Origin: Chryseobacterium sp. JUb7 | Lineage (GTDB): Bacteria; Bacteroidota; Bacteroidia; Flavobacteriales; Weeksellaceae | Length of the DNA stretch: 64,000 bases | Assembly: GCF_024806495.1 (NCBI RefSeq) | Contig: NZ_JANUFF010000003.1 | Coordinates: 248,001-312,000, forward strand | Direction: 5' to 3' | Part shown: in pieces, positions 14,021-22,594 of the stretch | Position numbering within the stretch: the first letter of the stretch is position 1 | Layout: the number at the start of each line of letters is the position of its first letter | Position numbers and translations under genes: made by a program | The notes under the pieces: generated by a model | Database searches by the model: none | The model's input: the letters and a program-made list of their open reading frames with translations, nothing else | What the model was told of the DNA's origin: nothing

Positions 14021-16729
14021 ATGAAAAAGAATATTTCTTTATTTCTGATGCTTCTTTTCTCTGTGCTCACTTTCGCACAAAAAACGGTTTCGGGGAAAAT
14101 TACAGACTCAGATGGAGAAGCTGTGCCGAGTGCAAGTGTCACGATTGAAGAACCTGGAAAAGATGCTATTCTGGCTTATGGAATTTCTAATTCCAAAGGA
14201 GAATATAAAGTAACTTTTACATCATCAGAGGCTAAAGTAGATTTGAAAGTGAAAGCTTTCAACCAAAAACCTCTGACCCAGCAGATATCAAACAGCGACC
14301 AGACGCTAAGCTTTAAAATGCAGTCTGAAACAACAGAAATAAAGGAAGTTCAGTTAAAAACAAAAATGATCACCTCAAGAGGGGATACCATTGCTTATGA
14401 TCTGAAGGCGTTCGACAGTAAAAATGACAGAACACTTGCTGATGTTATGAAGAAAATTCCTGGTATTGAAGTGAATACAGACGGAACCATTCTTTATCAG
14501 GGAAATGCGATTAATAAATTCTATGTCAACGGAAAAGACCTGATGGAAGGAGGATACGGAACAATCAACAACTCTCTTCCGAAAGATGCCGTATCGAAAG
14601 TTGAAGTACTGGAAAATCACCAGCCTGTAAAAATTCTTCAGGATAAAGTGCCTTCTGATCAGGCAGCCATCAATATCAAACTGAAAAACTCAGTGACCAT
14701 GACAGGACGTGGTGAGGTCGGAATAGGCGCAGATCCTTTACTTTGGAATATAAAACTAACCCCAATGTTCTTCGGACAGAAAAGTCAATGGGTGGTTAAT
14801 TACAAAGCTAATAATGTGGGTGAGCAGGTGGAAAATGAAGGGAACATTCTAGCTTTCGGAAGTGGCTGGGAAGGAAGAAGAATCAATGCTTCCCAAAATG
14901 ACTGGCTGAATGTGGAAACGGCAAGTACACCGAATACCCCGGTAAAAAGATATTTGATGAATAATGTTCATTATTTGTCTGCAAATTATCTGACGAATAT
15001 CGACAGTAAAAAAGAATGGGAGCTGAAAGCAAACGCCAATTATACAAACAACGCTGTAGAAAGAGAAGATTATAGAGAAACAACTTATTCAGATGGTTCC
15101 AAAGTAATCAATAGCACAAGAAATAATTTCTATACAGATAAAATAAAAGGTGAATTAATTTTTACCAAGAATGCAAAAAAAGGATTCTTTAAAAATACAA
15201 CAAGTTTCAGCCAGTTTTGGAACGGAGACAGAGCGCTTGCCATAAGAGAGGGAAGAACAGGAAACGAATCTGTACAGTCTCCAACTTCATCTTTTCAGAA
15301 TTCATTAAGTACAATCATTCCGTGGAAAGAAAAAATGGTGAATTTTAAGTCATTTATTAATTATCAGGATGACAGCCAGACGCTTCAGGTTTCTCCTGCC
15401 AGCTATATGCAGATTCCTTTTAAAGTAAGTGCAGATTTAATCGGAAGAATCAATTTTGCACCGGGATCTATCGCCGAACAAAGATTCAGACTGAAAACTT
15501 TAGACACTTCTCATTCTGCAAATATTAGTTTTTCAACAAAAGGCTGGACTTTTACTCCACAAGTAGGATTTGATTTTTCATCAGATCAGTTAAATACAAA
15601 TTTTGACGGATTAGCTGTTCCTTTGAATACGGGAGATATACAACCCGACTTCAATAGCTCTGCTTATGAAAATGATTTAAGATTTACAGAAATCAATCCT
15701 AATGCATCATTAGGGGTTAACTATAAATCTGAAAACTGGAGTTTATTTGCCAACTTCCCTGTAAATTTCAACAATATTAAAGCCGAAGATGAGCTTAGAG
15801 GTGTTTCAAAATCTCTGAATAAAACGACTTTTACCCCTAACGTTTTTGCTCAGTATTCATTTGCATCTTTCTGGAAAGCAAGTGTAAACGGAAGTATCAG
15901 CAATAACTTCGGAGACATTAAATCAGCTTATGCAGGATACATGTTACTTTCACCAACAGGTTTTAACGTAATGGATCCGAATAACCCGATCCCTCAAACG
16001 ACTACGTCAGCTGCAGGATCAAGAATTGAATACAGAAACCCGTTAAACAATCTATTCTTTAATGTGAATTACTCATTAAGTGACAGCAAAAGAAACCTGC
16101 TTGGAGCTCCGATCCTTGATCCTACAACAGGATTTACATTAATGCAGTATAAAAACCAGGAAAATCATTCAAAAAGCAACAGATTCAGTGTTGAGGTTGG
16201 AAAATATTTTCCAAAGTTCAAAACAAACGCATCACTTAGCTATGGTAATACAACATCAGTTTCAGATGCATTTTTAGATGATGAAGAATTTAAAAATAAA
16301 AACAATGCTCAGACCTATGGTTTCAAGCTTAATAATACATATTTCAGCTGGATGAGTCTGGATTATAATATGAGTCTTTCAAGAACTAAGCAGGACAGCC
16401 GTGGGGGAACATTGGGTACAAATAAGGGATACAATCATAATTTAGGAGTATTCTTTTATCCGATTGAAAACCATACTATAGGATTCAACTGGGATCAGGT
16501 GAATACAACGAACGGTTCTGCTAAATATAATAATCCGTTCTACGATATATCTTATCAGTTCTCATGGGCTAAAAAGAAAATTGATTTTGAACTGAAGTGG
16601 ATGAATGTCGGAAACCGCAGAGTATTTGAAACGTATGATCTGGACGGACAGTATAATGCTATTCGATACACCAGAATCCAGCTTCGACCTAGCCAAGTTA
16701 TGTTCACTGTAAAATTTAACTTTAAATAA
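14021..16729 (+). CDS. TonB-dependent receptor-like outer-membrane protein
   Basis: A 902-residue outer-membrane protein. Signal peptide ends LTFAQ (about residue 19); a carboxypeptidase-regulatory-like domain follows (VSGKITDSDGEAVPSASVTI, 22-41), then a plug-like region (SRGDTIAYDLKAF, LADVMKKIPGIEVNTDGTI, FYVNGKDL) and a long beta-barrel ending in an aromatic/basic strand, FTVKFNFK. The plug type is the one that usually accompanies GLPGLI proteins in Bacteroidetes, and a GLPGLI gene does follow, separated only by an antisense DinB gene. The pair is thought to handle a secreted or imported peptide or metal ligand, but the function is unknown. A strong terminator follows directly. Confidence 0.87.
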   Translation: MKKNISLFLMLLFSVLTFAQKTVSGKITDSDGEAVPSASVTIEEPGKDAILAYGISNSKGEYKVTFTSSEAKVDLKVKAFNQKPLTQQISNSDQTLSFKMQSETTEIKEVQLKTKMITSRGDTIAYDLKAFDSKNDRTLADVMKKIPGIEVNTDGTILYQGNAINKFYVNGKDLMEGGYGTINNSLPKDAVSKVEVLENHQPVKILQDKVPSDQAAINIKLKNSVTMTGRGEVGIGADPLLWNIKLTPMFFGQKSQWVVNYKANNVGEQVENEGNILAFGSGWEGRRINASQNDWLNVETASTPNTPVKRYLMNNVHYLSANYLTNIDSKKEWELKANANYTNNAVEREDYRETTYSDGSKVINSTRNNFYTDKIKGELIFTKNAKKGFFKNTTSFSQFWNGDRALAIREGRTGNESVQSPTSSFQNSLSTIIPWKEKMVNFKSFINYQDDSQTLQVSPASYMQIPFKVSADLIGRINFAPGSIAEQRFRLKTLDTSHSANISFSTKGWTFTPQVGFDFSSDQLNTNFDGLAVPLNTGDIQPDFNSSAYENDLRFTEINPNASLGVNYKSENWSLFANFPVNFNNIKAEDELRGVSKSLNKTTFTPNVFAQYSFASFWKASVNGSISNNFGDIKSAYAGYMLLSPTGFNVMDPNNPIPQTTTSAAGSRIEYRNPLNNLFFNVNYSLSDSKRNLLGAPILDPTTGFTLMQYKNQENHSKSNRFSVEVGKYFPKFKTNASLSYGNTTSVSDAFLDDEEFKNKNNAQTYGFKLNNTYFSWMSLDYNMSLSRTKQDSRGGTLGTNKGYNHNLGVFFYPIENHTIGFNWDQVNTTNGSAKYNNPFYDISYQFSWAKKKIDFELKWMNVGNRRVFETYDLDGQYNAIRYTRIQLRPSQVMFTVKFNFK

Positions 16730-16733
16730 AAGC

Positions 16734-16764
16734 AAACCCAACCTCACTGAGGTTGGGTTTTTAA
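16734..16764 (+). terminator. Intrinsic terminator
   Basis: Stem AAACCCAACCTCA / TGAGGTTGGGTTT with a 1-nt centre, then a T-run, 5 nt after the TonB-type stop. The DinB gene on the other strand ends at 16791, so it may use the same stem. Confidence 0.88.
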
Positions 16765-16790
16765 TTATAGATAATGAGAATTATATTAAG

Positions 16791-17288
16791 TTAAAATCCG
16801 GGATGATCAGCAGACGGACCGTAACTTCCCGGTAACGGAATATCATTAAGACGGTAATAAACACCTAGCTGTGCTCTGTGATGGGTGATTTGGTTCAGAC
16901 TATGGCGTATTGATCCGTATTTGGTCCATTTTGCGAGTTCTTCACCATTATTTTTCAAAGCCCAATATTGATTGAGGTCATCTTCATTGGCATTGCTTAA
17001 AGCATTCTGGCTTGATTGATGGTTTTCATCCAAAACTTTTAGTAAGTCATCTTTTGTTGAAAGTTGTTTGGGTTTATAATCTGTGTTTGCAAAATCCAGA
17101 TCAGAAGTGTTGAGCATTGTATCTGCCCAGCCGAAAACTTCCCCGATATGGGTGGCAAGAGGCATCATTTTCATGCTTTTTTCGTGAGGAGCAAAGTCAT
17201 TTTTGGTGTCAGGATAGATTTCAAAAAACTTTCTGGTCGTCTGATACTCTTCTTGAAGTTCATTTTTTAATTGAGATAAAGTGTCCAT
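16791..17288 (-). CDS. DinB-like damage-inducible metal-binding protein
   Basis: Start chosen at ATG 17288 (MDTLSQLKNELQ), giving 165 aa; the longer open frame adds a hydrophobic N-terminus encoded by spacer sequence. It is a DinB/YfiT-type four-helix bundle: metal-ligand candidates are the His in LATHIGEVFGWAD and the pair in QITHHRAQLGVYYRL. Family members in Bacteroidetes and Bacillus are thiol- or stress-linked transferases (bacillithiol S-transferase type) or of unknown activity. It lies antisense between the TonB-type and GLPGLI genes, interrupting what is usually a co-directional pair. Confidence 0.86.
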   Translation of the reverse strand: MDTLSQLKNELQEEYQTTRKFFEIYPDTKNDFAPHEKSMKMMPLATHIGEVFGWADTMLNTSDLDFANTDYKPKQLSTKDDLLKVLDENHQSSQNALSNANEDDLNQYWALKNNGEELAKWTKYGSIRHSLNQITHHRAQLGVYYRLNDIPLPGSYGPSADHPGF

Positions 17289-17475
17289 ATAATTTTGTTT
17301 TTTAGGTATCTTAAAGATAAAATTTTTAGGAATGAAATTTTTTAAAAGAATCATAAATTTTAATTGATCTATAGTTTTTAAGAGACGTTTCAAATGGACT
17401 GTCACAAAAAAAATAAAAAAAATCTGTAACAAAATCTACAAACTATAAACTAATAACAATAAACATTAAATAAAA

Positions 17476-18372
17476 ATGAAAAAACTATTCTCTTTATTTT
17501 TTATCGTTGTTCTGGTTTTTGCAAATGCCCAGGAGTCTAAAGAAACAGCCAACCGCTTTTTTTATGAACTGACTTTTAAGCCCAAGAAAGATTCTGCAAA
17601 ACTGGATAAAGTAATTGCGATATTAGATATCACAGGAAAAAAATCAATTTATCAGGATTATACAGTCCCTGCACAGGACTCAATTATTAAAGCTGCCGTG
17701 GAGGAAATGGAAAAAACCAAATCTTTTAAGGATATGAGCAAACTGATAAAAATGCCGAAATTTTCTTACAAAATCATAAAAACATATCCGGGAATGAAAC
17801 AACAATATATTGATAGAATCAGTATGAATTTGTTTGGATTTGATGATGATGTTAAATTAAACTGGAATATTTTACCTGAAAAAGAAAAGGTAGGAGAATA
17901 TAACACTCAAAAGGCAACAACAGAATTCGGAGGAAGAAAATGGACGGCATGGTTCAGTACAGATATTCCATTTCAGGACGGGCCGTATAAATTCTATGGT
18001 CTTCCGGGGTTAATTGTTAAGGTTGAAGACTCTGAGAAAAATTATTCTTGGAAATTAAGCGGAAACAAGAAAATTGAAAACTATGAAGAATTGACTTATT
18101 CTGATAAGATCAATGCAAAGTATGGAATTCCTACAACGGTTACTCCAACAACGAAAGAAAAATTTGATAAAGCTTATGTAGGATTTAAGCAGGATCCAAT
18201 GGCAGAATTCCGCCAGAAAGTGACGCCGGAAATGATGAGTATGAAAATGCCGGGCTCAGATCTTACCATCGGAGATTTTGCTAAGAAACAGGAAAAAATG
18301 GCGAAAGATTTTTTCAACGCTAACGACAATCCTATTGAAAAAAATCAGGCTCAGGATAAAAAGAAAAAATAG
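17476..18372 (+). CDS. GLPGLI family protein
   Basis: A 298-residue exported protein with a signal peptide ending FANAQ (residue 19). The name-giving motif appears as FYGLPGLIVKVED, preceded by a W-rich strand (RKWTAWFSTDIPFQDGPYK). The C-terminal 100 residues are Lys-, Met- and Gln-rich (MMSMKMPGSD, then NQAQDKKKK), possibly metal-binding or flexible. The biological role of GLPGLI proteins is unknown; they recur next to TonB-dependent receptors of the type encoded at 14021. A 10-bp stem terminator follows the stop. Confidence 0.9.
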   Translation: MKKLFSLFFIVVLVFANAQESKETANRFFYELTFKPKKDSAKLDKVIAILDITGKKSIYQDYTVPAQDSIIKAAVEEMEKTKSFKDMSKLIKMPKFSYKIIKTYPGMKQQYIDRISMNLFGFDDDVKLNWNILPEKEKVGEYNTQKATTEFGGRKWTAWFSTDIPFQDGPYKFYGLPGLIVKVEDSEKNYSWKLSGNKKIENYEELTYSDKINAKYGIPTTVTPTTKEKFDKAYVGFKQDPMAEFRQKVTPEMMSMKMPGSDLTIGDFAKKQEKMAKDFFNANDNPIEKNQAQDKKKK

Positions 18373-18400
18373 CATTCATATCAACTAAATTATATTTAAG

Positions 18401-18438
18401 TCACCCCAAATGCATTTTGTGTTTGGGGTGATTTTTTT
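18401..18438 (+). terminator. Intrinsic terminator
   Basis: Perfect stem TCACCCCAAA / TTTGGGGTGA (18401-18410 with 18422-18431) followed by seven T, 28 nt after the GLPGLI stop. Confidence 0.9.
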
Positions 18439-18526
18439 CTCAATTAGTATATTTAACATAATATGATAAAAACGCAGAAAAACACCATGAATAAAGAATA
18501 AATTGATGAAAAATATGTCGAAATAT

Positions 18527-18557
18527 TTGGATACTTATTTAAATTAGTTTATTTTTG
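18527..18557 (+). promoter_or_regulatory. Promoter of the small secreted protein gene
   Basis: -33 TTG at 18527-18529 and -7 TATTTTTG at 18550-18557, 20 nt apart, in agreement with the Bacteroidetes promoter consensus. The ATG follows 30 nt after the -7. Confidence 0.6.
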
Positions 18558-18587
18558 ATAAAAACATTTTAAAAAAATTATTTCGTC

Positions 18588-18866
18588 ATGAAAAAACTCA
18601 TTTTCGGATCATTACTAATGATCTCTATGGTTACATTTGCAAAAACTGCAGAAACAAATCCAACATCAGATTTCTTAAAAAAAGAAGACAAAGTTTTAGT
18701 TGCTAAAAAAACAATTCAAAGCGAGGGCAATGAAGTTAAAAAAATTACGGTAACGGCAAAAAAAGCGATTGACCCTTGCGTGATTGCTGTTGTAGTTCCG
18801 CCACCAACAAATTTGGATGCTTTATTAGCCTGTCTTAAATCAATATCTGATTCTGTACAGCCGTAA
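18588..18866 (+). CDS. Small secreted protein, unknown function
   Basis: A 92-residue precursor with a signal peptide (KKLIFGSLLMISMVTFAK). The mature part is Lys-rich, then ends in a compact hydrophobic segment with two Cys: KKAIDPCVIAVVVPPPTN followed by LDALLACLKSISDSVQP. The two Cys, 18 residues apart, could form one disulfide. I do not recognise the family. It has its own promoter and lies just after the GLPGLI gene, so a link to the TonB/GLPGLI pair (cargo or ligand) is possible, but it could equally be an independent envelope protein. Confidence 0.72.
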   Translation: MKKLIFGSLLMISMVTFAKTAETNPTSDFLKKEDKVLVAKKTIQSEGNEVKKITVTAKKAIDPCVIAVVVPPPTNLDALLACLKSISDSVQP

Positions 18867-18882
18867 AATATAAAGAACTATA

Positions 18883-18926
18883 GAACAAATTTAAGAGACT
18901 GGATATTTATATTCAGTCTTTGTTCA
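18883..18926 (+). terminator. Probable terminator hairpin
   Basis: Nested arms GAACAAA / TTTGTTC and AGACTG / CAGTCT around an AT loop, between the small secreted protein gene and the feo promoter. No long T-run follows, so termination strength is uncertain. Confidence 0.5.
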
Positions 18927-18935
18927 TTTAAACCG

Positions 18936-18958
18936 TTATTTAGATTAAATTTAAATAA
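18936..18958. promoter_or_regulatory. Near-perfect 23-bp palindrome upstream of feoAB
   Basis: Two 11-nt half sites, TTATTTAGATT and AATTTAAATAA, flank a single central A; 10 of 11 positions are complementary. It ends 2 nt before the -7 element of the feo operon, exactly where a Fur- or DtxR-type repressor would block RNA polymerase. The iron-repressor role is inference from position and symmetry. Confidence 0.65.
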
Positions 18959-18960
18959 CG

Positions 18961-18968
18961 TATATTTG
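18961..18968 (+). promoter_or_regulatory. -7 promoter element of feoAB
   Basis: TATATTTG matches TAnnTTTG and lies 19 nt before the TTG start of feoA, giving a very short leader. It sits beside the 23-bp palindrome. Confidence 0.65.
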
Positions 18969-18987
18969 CAGACACAAAAAGTAGGCT

Positions 18988-19242
18988 TTGAAAGAGAAGG
19001 ATTTACATAAGTTGAGCGGATTTCCCAAAAACAAAATGGGAAAAATTTTGGGGTATGATAACGATCATCTGAAGATGCCCAATAAGATCATTGAAATGGG
19101 TCTTCTTCCGGAGACATCGTTCAGGATTTTGTATCAGGCGCCCTTTAATGGACCAATGTATGTAGAGTTCGGAGATGAGAAAAGCCGTATCGCCCTTCGT
19201 GAAGAAGAAGGAGATTTTATTATTGTTGAAGAATTGAATTAA
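18988..19242 (+). CDS. feoA: Ferrous iron transport protein A
   Basis: An 84-residue SH3-like FeoA. The start is TTG at 18988; the next in-frame ATG would delete the first strand, and homology (LHKLSGFPKNKMGKILGYDN) begins near the TTG. The core reads KIIEMGLLPETSFRILYQAPFNGPMYVEF, with a last strand ALREEEGDFIIVEEL. FeoA binds FeoB in the cytosol and tunes its GTPase and transport activity. Its stop overlaps the feoB ATG (TAATG). Expression is probably iron-controlled through the palindrome at 18936. Confidence 0.92.
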   Translation: MKEKDLHKLSGFPKNKMGKILGYDNDHLKMPNKIIEMGLLPETSFRILYQAPFNGPMYVEFGDEKSRIALREEEGDFIIVEELN

Positions 19243-21275
19243 TGCAGGAAAACAAGAAAAAACAGGTACTTTTAGTCGGAAATCCTAATGTAGGAAAGTC
19301 AACGGTTTTCAATGCGCTTTGCAACAAAAAACAGAAAACCGGAAATTATGCGGGTGTTACTGTGGCGAGCCATTCGGGACATTATGCATATAAAAATGAG
19401 GAAGTTGAGGTAGTCGACTTACCGGGCTCTTACAGTTTGTATCCAAGTTCGGAAGATGAAGCCATTTTTTCTAAATTTCTTATTGATAACCAGAAGGACT
19501 ATGCTGGTGTTATCTATATTCTTGAAGCATTAAGTTTAAAAAGAGGCTTGCTTTTATTTCAACAGATTCAGGATCTTGGAATTCCGATGATTTTGGTGGT
19601 AAACCAGATTGACCAGGCGGAAAGAAGGGGAATCACAATTGATATTCAGAAATTTTCAGAGTCTTTAGGGATAAAAATCATTCAGACCAATGCCAAGGAA
19701 CAGATTGGTATTGATGAAATTAAAGAGGCTGTTTTAAAAAATAATTTTGTAAAAACCGATAAAGCTTCATTCGAAACCCCGGATGAACATAAAGATTTTA
19801 TACGAAAAGTAGCAGCTCATAAAGGGCTTGATAATGAGTATAAAGCCTGGATGAGTCTTTCTTTGGGAACAGATTTGGGAAGAATAGGGGCTGTTGTTGA
19901 GCAGATGAATGAGCCGGATTCTAAAAGTCTTGTTCCGAAAAGATTACAGGTTCAGGAGACTGTTAGGAGATATCAGAACGTTGATAAAATTCTATCTAAT
20001 GTCATTACCAAAAAACCACAGTTCAAAGAGTTATTAACAGAGAAGCTTGATAAGGTTTTAGTACATAAATTCTGGGGATATATTATTTTTATGATGATTT
20101 TACTCATCATTTTCCAAAGTGTTTTCTTTCTGGCGGAATATCCGATGAACTGGATTGATGATTTATTCGCATGGCTCTCAGCTTTTACAGGTGAGCATTT
20201 GCCGGAAGGTCCGTTGAATTCATTGATTTCAAACGGAATCATTCCCGGGCTGGGCGGAATTATTGTCTTCGCTCCTCAGATCGGGATTCTACTATATTTT
20301 CTTTATTTGCTGGAGGATTCCGGATATATGGCAAGGGTCGTTTTTCTTATGGACAGGCTTTTGAGACCATTCGGATTAAACGGAAAAAGTATTGTTCCGT
20401 TGGTTTCAGGGACGGCTTGTGCGATTCCGGCGGTAATTTCTACAAGAAATATTGAAAATTTAAAAGAAAGATTGTTAACCATACTCGTGACGCCGTTTAT
20501 GACATGTTCTGCAAGGCTTCCTGTGTACAGTATCATTATTGGGTTAATTATTTCAGATAAAACTTTTTTAGGAATACAGTATAAAGCCTTGGTCCTGATG
20601 GGAATGTATTTATTAGGATTCTTTGTGGCCCTGCTTTCTGCAGCTATTCTTAATAAATTTATTAAAAGTAAAGGTAAAACGTATCTGGTAATGGATTTGC
20701 CAACTTATAAAAAACCACTTTTCGGATATGATCTGAAAATGGTTTTAGGAAAAGTTTGGGACTTTATTACAGGAGCGGGAAAAATTATTTTCATTGTAAG
20801 TATCATCATCTGGTTTTTGAGCTATTTTGGTCCGAAACAAAAGCCGGATCAGTTTGTGGCAACAAATGTGGAACTTGATCATTCTTATCTCGCTAAAATG
20901 GGGAAAGGAATAGAACCGGTAATTGCTCCTTTGGGGTACGACTGGAAAATGGGGGTCGGAATCCTAACAAGCTTCGTGGCACGAGAAGTTTTTGTAGGAA
21001 CAATGTCAACTTTGTACAGTTTGGATGATGATGCTCCGGAAGTGAAAGTGATTGATAAAATGAGACACGACGTAAAGCCAAATGGAGAAAAAGTCTTCAA
21101 TTTTGCAACGGGGGTGTCAGTGCTTTTATTTTATGCATTTGCAATGCAGTGTGTTTCTACACTTGCAGTAGTCTACAGAGAAACCAAAAGCTGGAAATGG
21201 ACCGCTTTTCAGGTTGTGATGATGACAGGTTTGGCATATTTTGTGTCGATGTTTGCTTATCAAATATTAAAATAA
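19242..21275 (+). CDS. feoB: Ferrous iron transporter FeoB
   Basis: A 677-residue Fe(II) transporter. The N-terminal G domain has GNPNVGKST (13-21, G1), a G2 Thr in NYAGVTV, DLPGSYSL (G3) and NQID (G4). A linker follows, then the membrane part with two Gate repeats: PGLGGIIVFAPQIGILLYFLYLLEDSGYMAR and the later GVGILTSFVAREVFVGTMST. SGTACAIPAV and TCSARLP hold conserved Cys/Ser pore residues. It imports Fe2+ across the inner membrane. Start is set by overlap with feoA; the stop overlaps the next ATG by one base. Confidence 0.97.
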   Translation: MQENKKKQVLLVGNPNVGKSTVFNALCNKKQKTGNYAGVTVASHSGHYAYKNEEVEVVDLPGSYSLYPSSEDEAIFSKFLIDNQKDYAGVIYILEALSLKRGLLLFQQIQDLGIPMILVVNQIDQAERRGITIDIQKFSESLGIKIIQTNAKEQIGIDEIKEAVLKNNFVKTDKASFETPDEHKDFIRKVAAHKGLDNEYKAWMSLSLGTDLGRIGAVVEQMNEPDSKSLVPKRLQVQETVRRYQNVDKILSNVITKKPQFKELLTEKLDKVLVHKFWGYIIFMMILLIIFQSVFFLAEYPMNWIDDLFAWLSAFTGEHLPEGPLNSLISNGIIPGLGGIIVFAPQIGILLYFLYLLEDSGYMARVVFLMDRLLRPFGLNGKSIVPLVSGTACAIPAVISTRNIENLKERLLTILVTPFMTCSARLPVYSIIIGLIISDKTFLGIQYKALVLMGMYLLGFFVALLSAAILNKFIKSKGKTYLVMDLPTYKKPLFGYDLKMVLGKVWDFITGAGKIIFIVSIIIWFLSYFGPKQKPDQFVATNVELDHSYLAKMGKGIEPVIAPLGYDWKMGVGILTSFVAREVFVGTMSTLYSLDDDAPEVKVIDKMRHDVKPNGEKVFNFATGVSVLLFYAFAMQCVSTLAVVYRETKSWKWTAFQVVMMTGLAYFVSMFAYQILK

Positions 21276-21427
21276 TGGACTCTTCATTAATTTTACAGTA
21301 CGTAATTGTTTTACTGATCGTTGGATTTGCCTGCTATTCTTTATTCAGAATATTGAGAAAGAATTTTGCGCCGAAAAAATTCAGTTCAAAAAGAACCAAT
21401 TGCGATAAAGATTGCGGGTGCTCGTAA
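21275..21427 (+). CDS. FeoB-associated Cys-rich membrane protein
   Basis: Start at ATG 21275, overlapping the feoB stop by one base, giving 50 aa. A single transmembrane helix (LILQYVIVLLIVGFACYSLF, 5-24) is followed by a basic stretch (RKNFAPKKFSSKR) and a Cys cluster at the end, NCDKDCGCS. This is the layout of the FeoB-associated Cys-rich family that replaces FeoC in many Bacteroidetes and Firmicutes; it probably docks on FeoB and may bind iron or sense redox. The longer frame starting at 21149 only reads feoB in another frame. Confidence 0.88.
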   Translation: MDSSLILQYVIVLLIVGFACYSLFRILRKNFAPKKFSSKRTNCDKDCGCS

Positions 21428-21499
21428 TTTACCCTCACTAAGTCTGTATTAAAAAAAAATGTGGTATTTTCATTTTCTGAAATTTAAACACATTTGGAT

Positions 21500-22522
21500 T
21501 GATATCAGAAAAAATACCTTTTATCTTTACTTTTTCTGTGGGCTATCCATGGAAAAGCACAACAGGATACTGCTCGGATCAGGTCTTACGCAGACCGGGT
21601 GATGGTTCGTGTCAATTTAGATACCAATATAGAGAACTATACATTTTATGAAGGAGAAGAAGGAAATCAGAAGGAAACGGTACTTTCTATCAATAATAAA
21701 ATAAAAACATCTGTTTCTATAGATTACAGAATTATAAGTGCCACCCTGTCTTTTACCCCTAAATTCATTTCCTGGAATAAATACAATCCTCTGAAAGGAA
21801 ACAGTTCTTACACCGATTTTACCTTCAGGTTTTTCCCTAAAAGATTTATCCAGACTCTGTATTATAAAAATGTAAAAGGTTTTTATATTGAAAATATGCA
21901 GGATATTCTTCCGGGATGGCAAAAAGATAAAGATGCTTATATTCAGTTTCCGGATCTGCGGGTACAAACTTTCGGAGGGTCCACAGCTTATGCGCTCAAT
22001 AAAGATTTTTCCGTAAAAAGTATTTATACCCAAGGTGAATGGCAAACGAAGAGCAAAGGAAGCTGGACGCCTTTTTTAGATTACGATTATACTATTTTCA
22101 GCAATACCATAGAAGGACAGAAAAGCAAAGAAACTCAGTTTAATATTGGAGCCAATATGGGCTATTTTTACAATTGGGTAATTGCTGAGAAAGTTAATAT
22201 TGCTCCTTATGTTGCCTTAGGATTTGGAGGAAAATTTTCGAGTTTCAGAGATACATTAACGGATGGGTCAAAAGGGGCTAAAGAAAATACTCAATTTGTA
22301 ACCGTAAAATTTGCCAGTGGTCTTCACGTAGGATACAATACAGATCATTTCCTGTTTGGCGGAAAGCTCAATTTTAATGCAAATGCCTACAATCAGGAAG
22401 AGAATTATACGGTTGAAAACAGCAATTATTTCGGTCTGATTTATGTAGGATATCGTTTTGCTCCTCCAAAGGTGGTAAAAAGCAATTATGATAAGCTTCA
22501 GAAAAAAATCCCCATCTTATAA
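21500..22522 (+). CDS. DUF4421 family outer-membrane-type protein
   Basis: The DUF4421 homology (SYADRVMVRVNLDTNIENY and onward) is clear and the frame reaches a C-terminal barrel strand, YFGLIYVGYRFAPP. No ATG exists in this frame upstream of 21599. Extending to a TTG at 21500 adds ISEKIPFIFTFSVAIHGKAQ, a good signal peptide ending AQ (340 aa in all). A competing explanation is an ATG at 21460 in the neighbouring frame (MWYFHFLKFKHIW, KNTFYLYFFCGLS) joined through a frameshift near 21545-21555. I place the start at 21500 with low certainty. The protein is a likely beta-barrel of unknown function. Confidence 0.72.
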
Positions 22523-22538
22523 GTAAAGTCTTTTTAAG

Positions 22539-22546
22539 TATCTTTG
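22539..22546 (+). promoter_or_regulatory. -7 promoter element upstream of glmM
   Basis: TATCTTTG matches TAnnTTTG and lies 49 nt before the ATG at 22595. No -33 TTG is obvious. Confidence 0.5.
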
Positions 22547-22594
22547 CTACGGAAAAAATAATACATAAACCAATTAAATATATATAAAAACATA

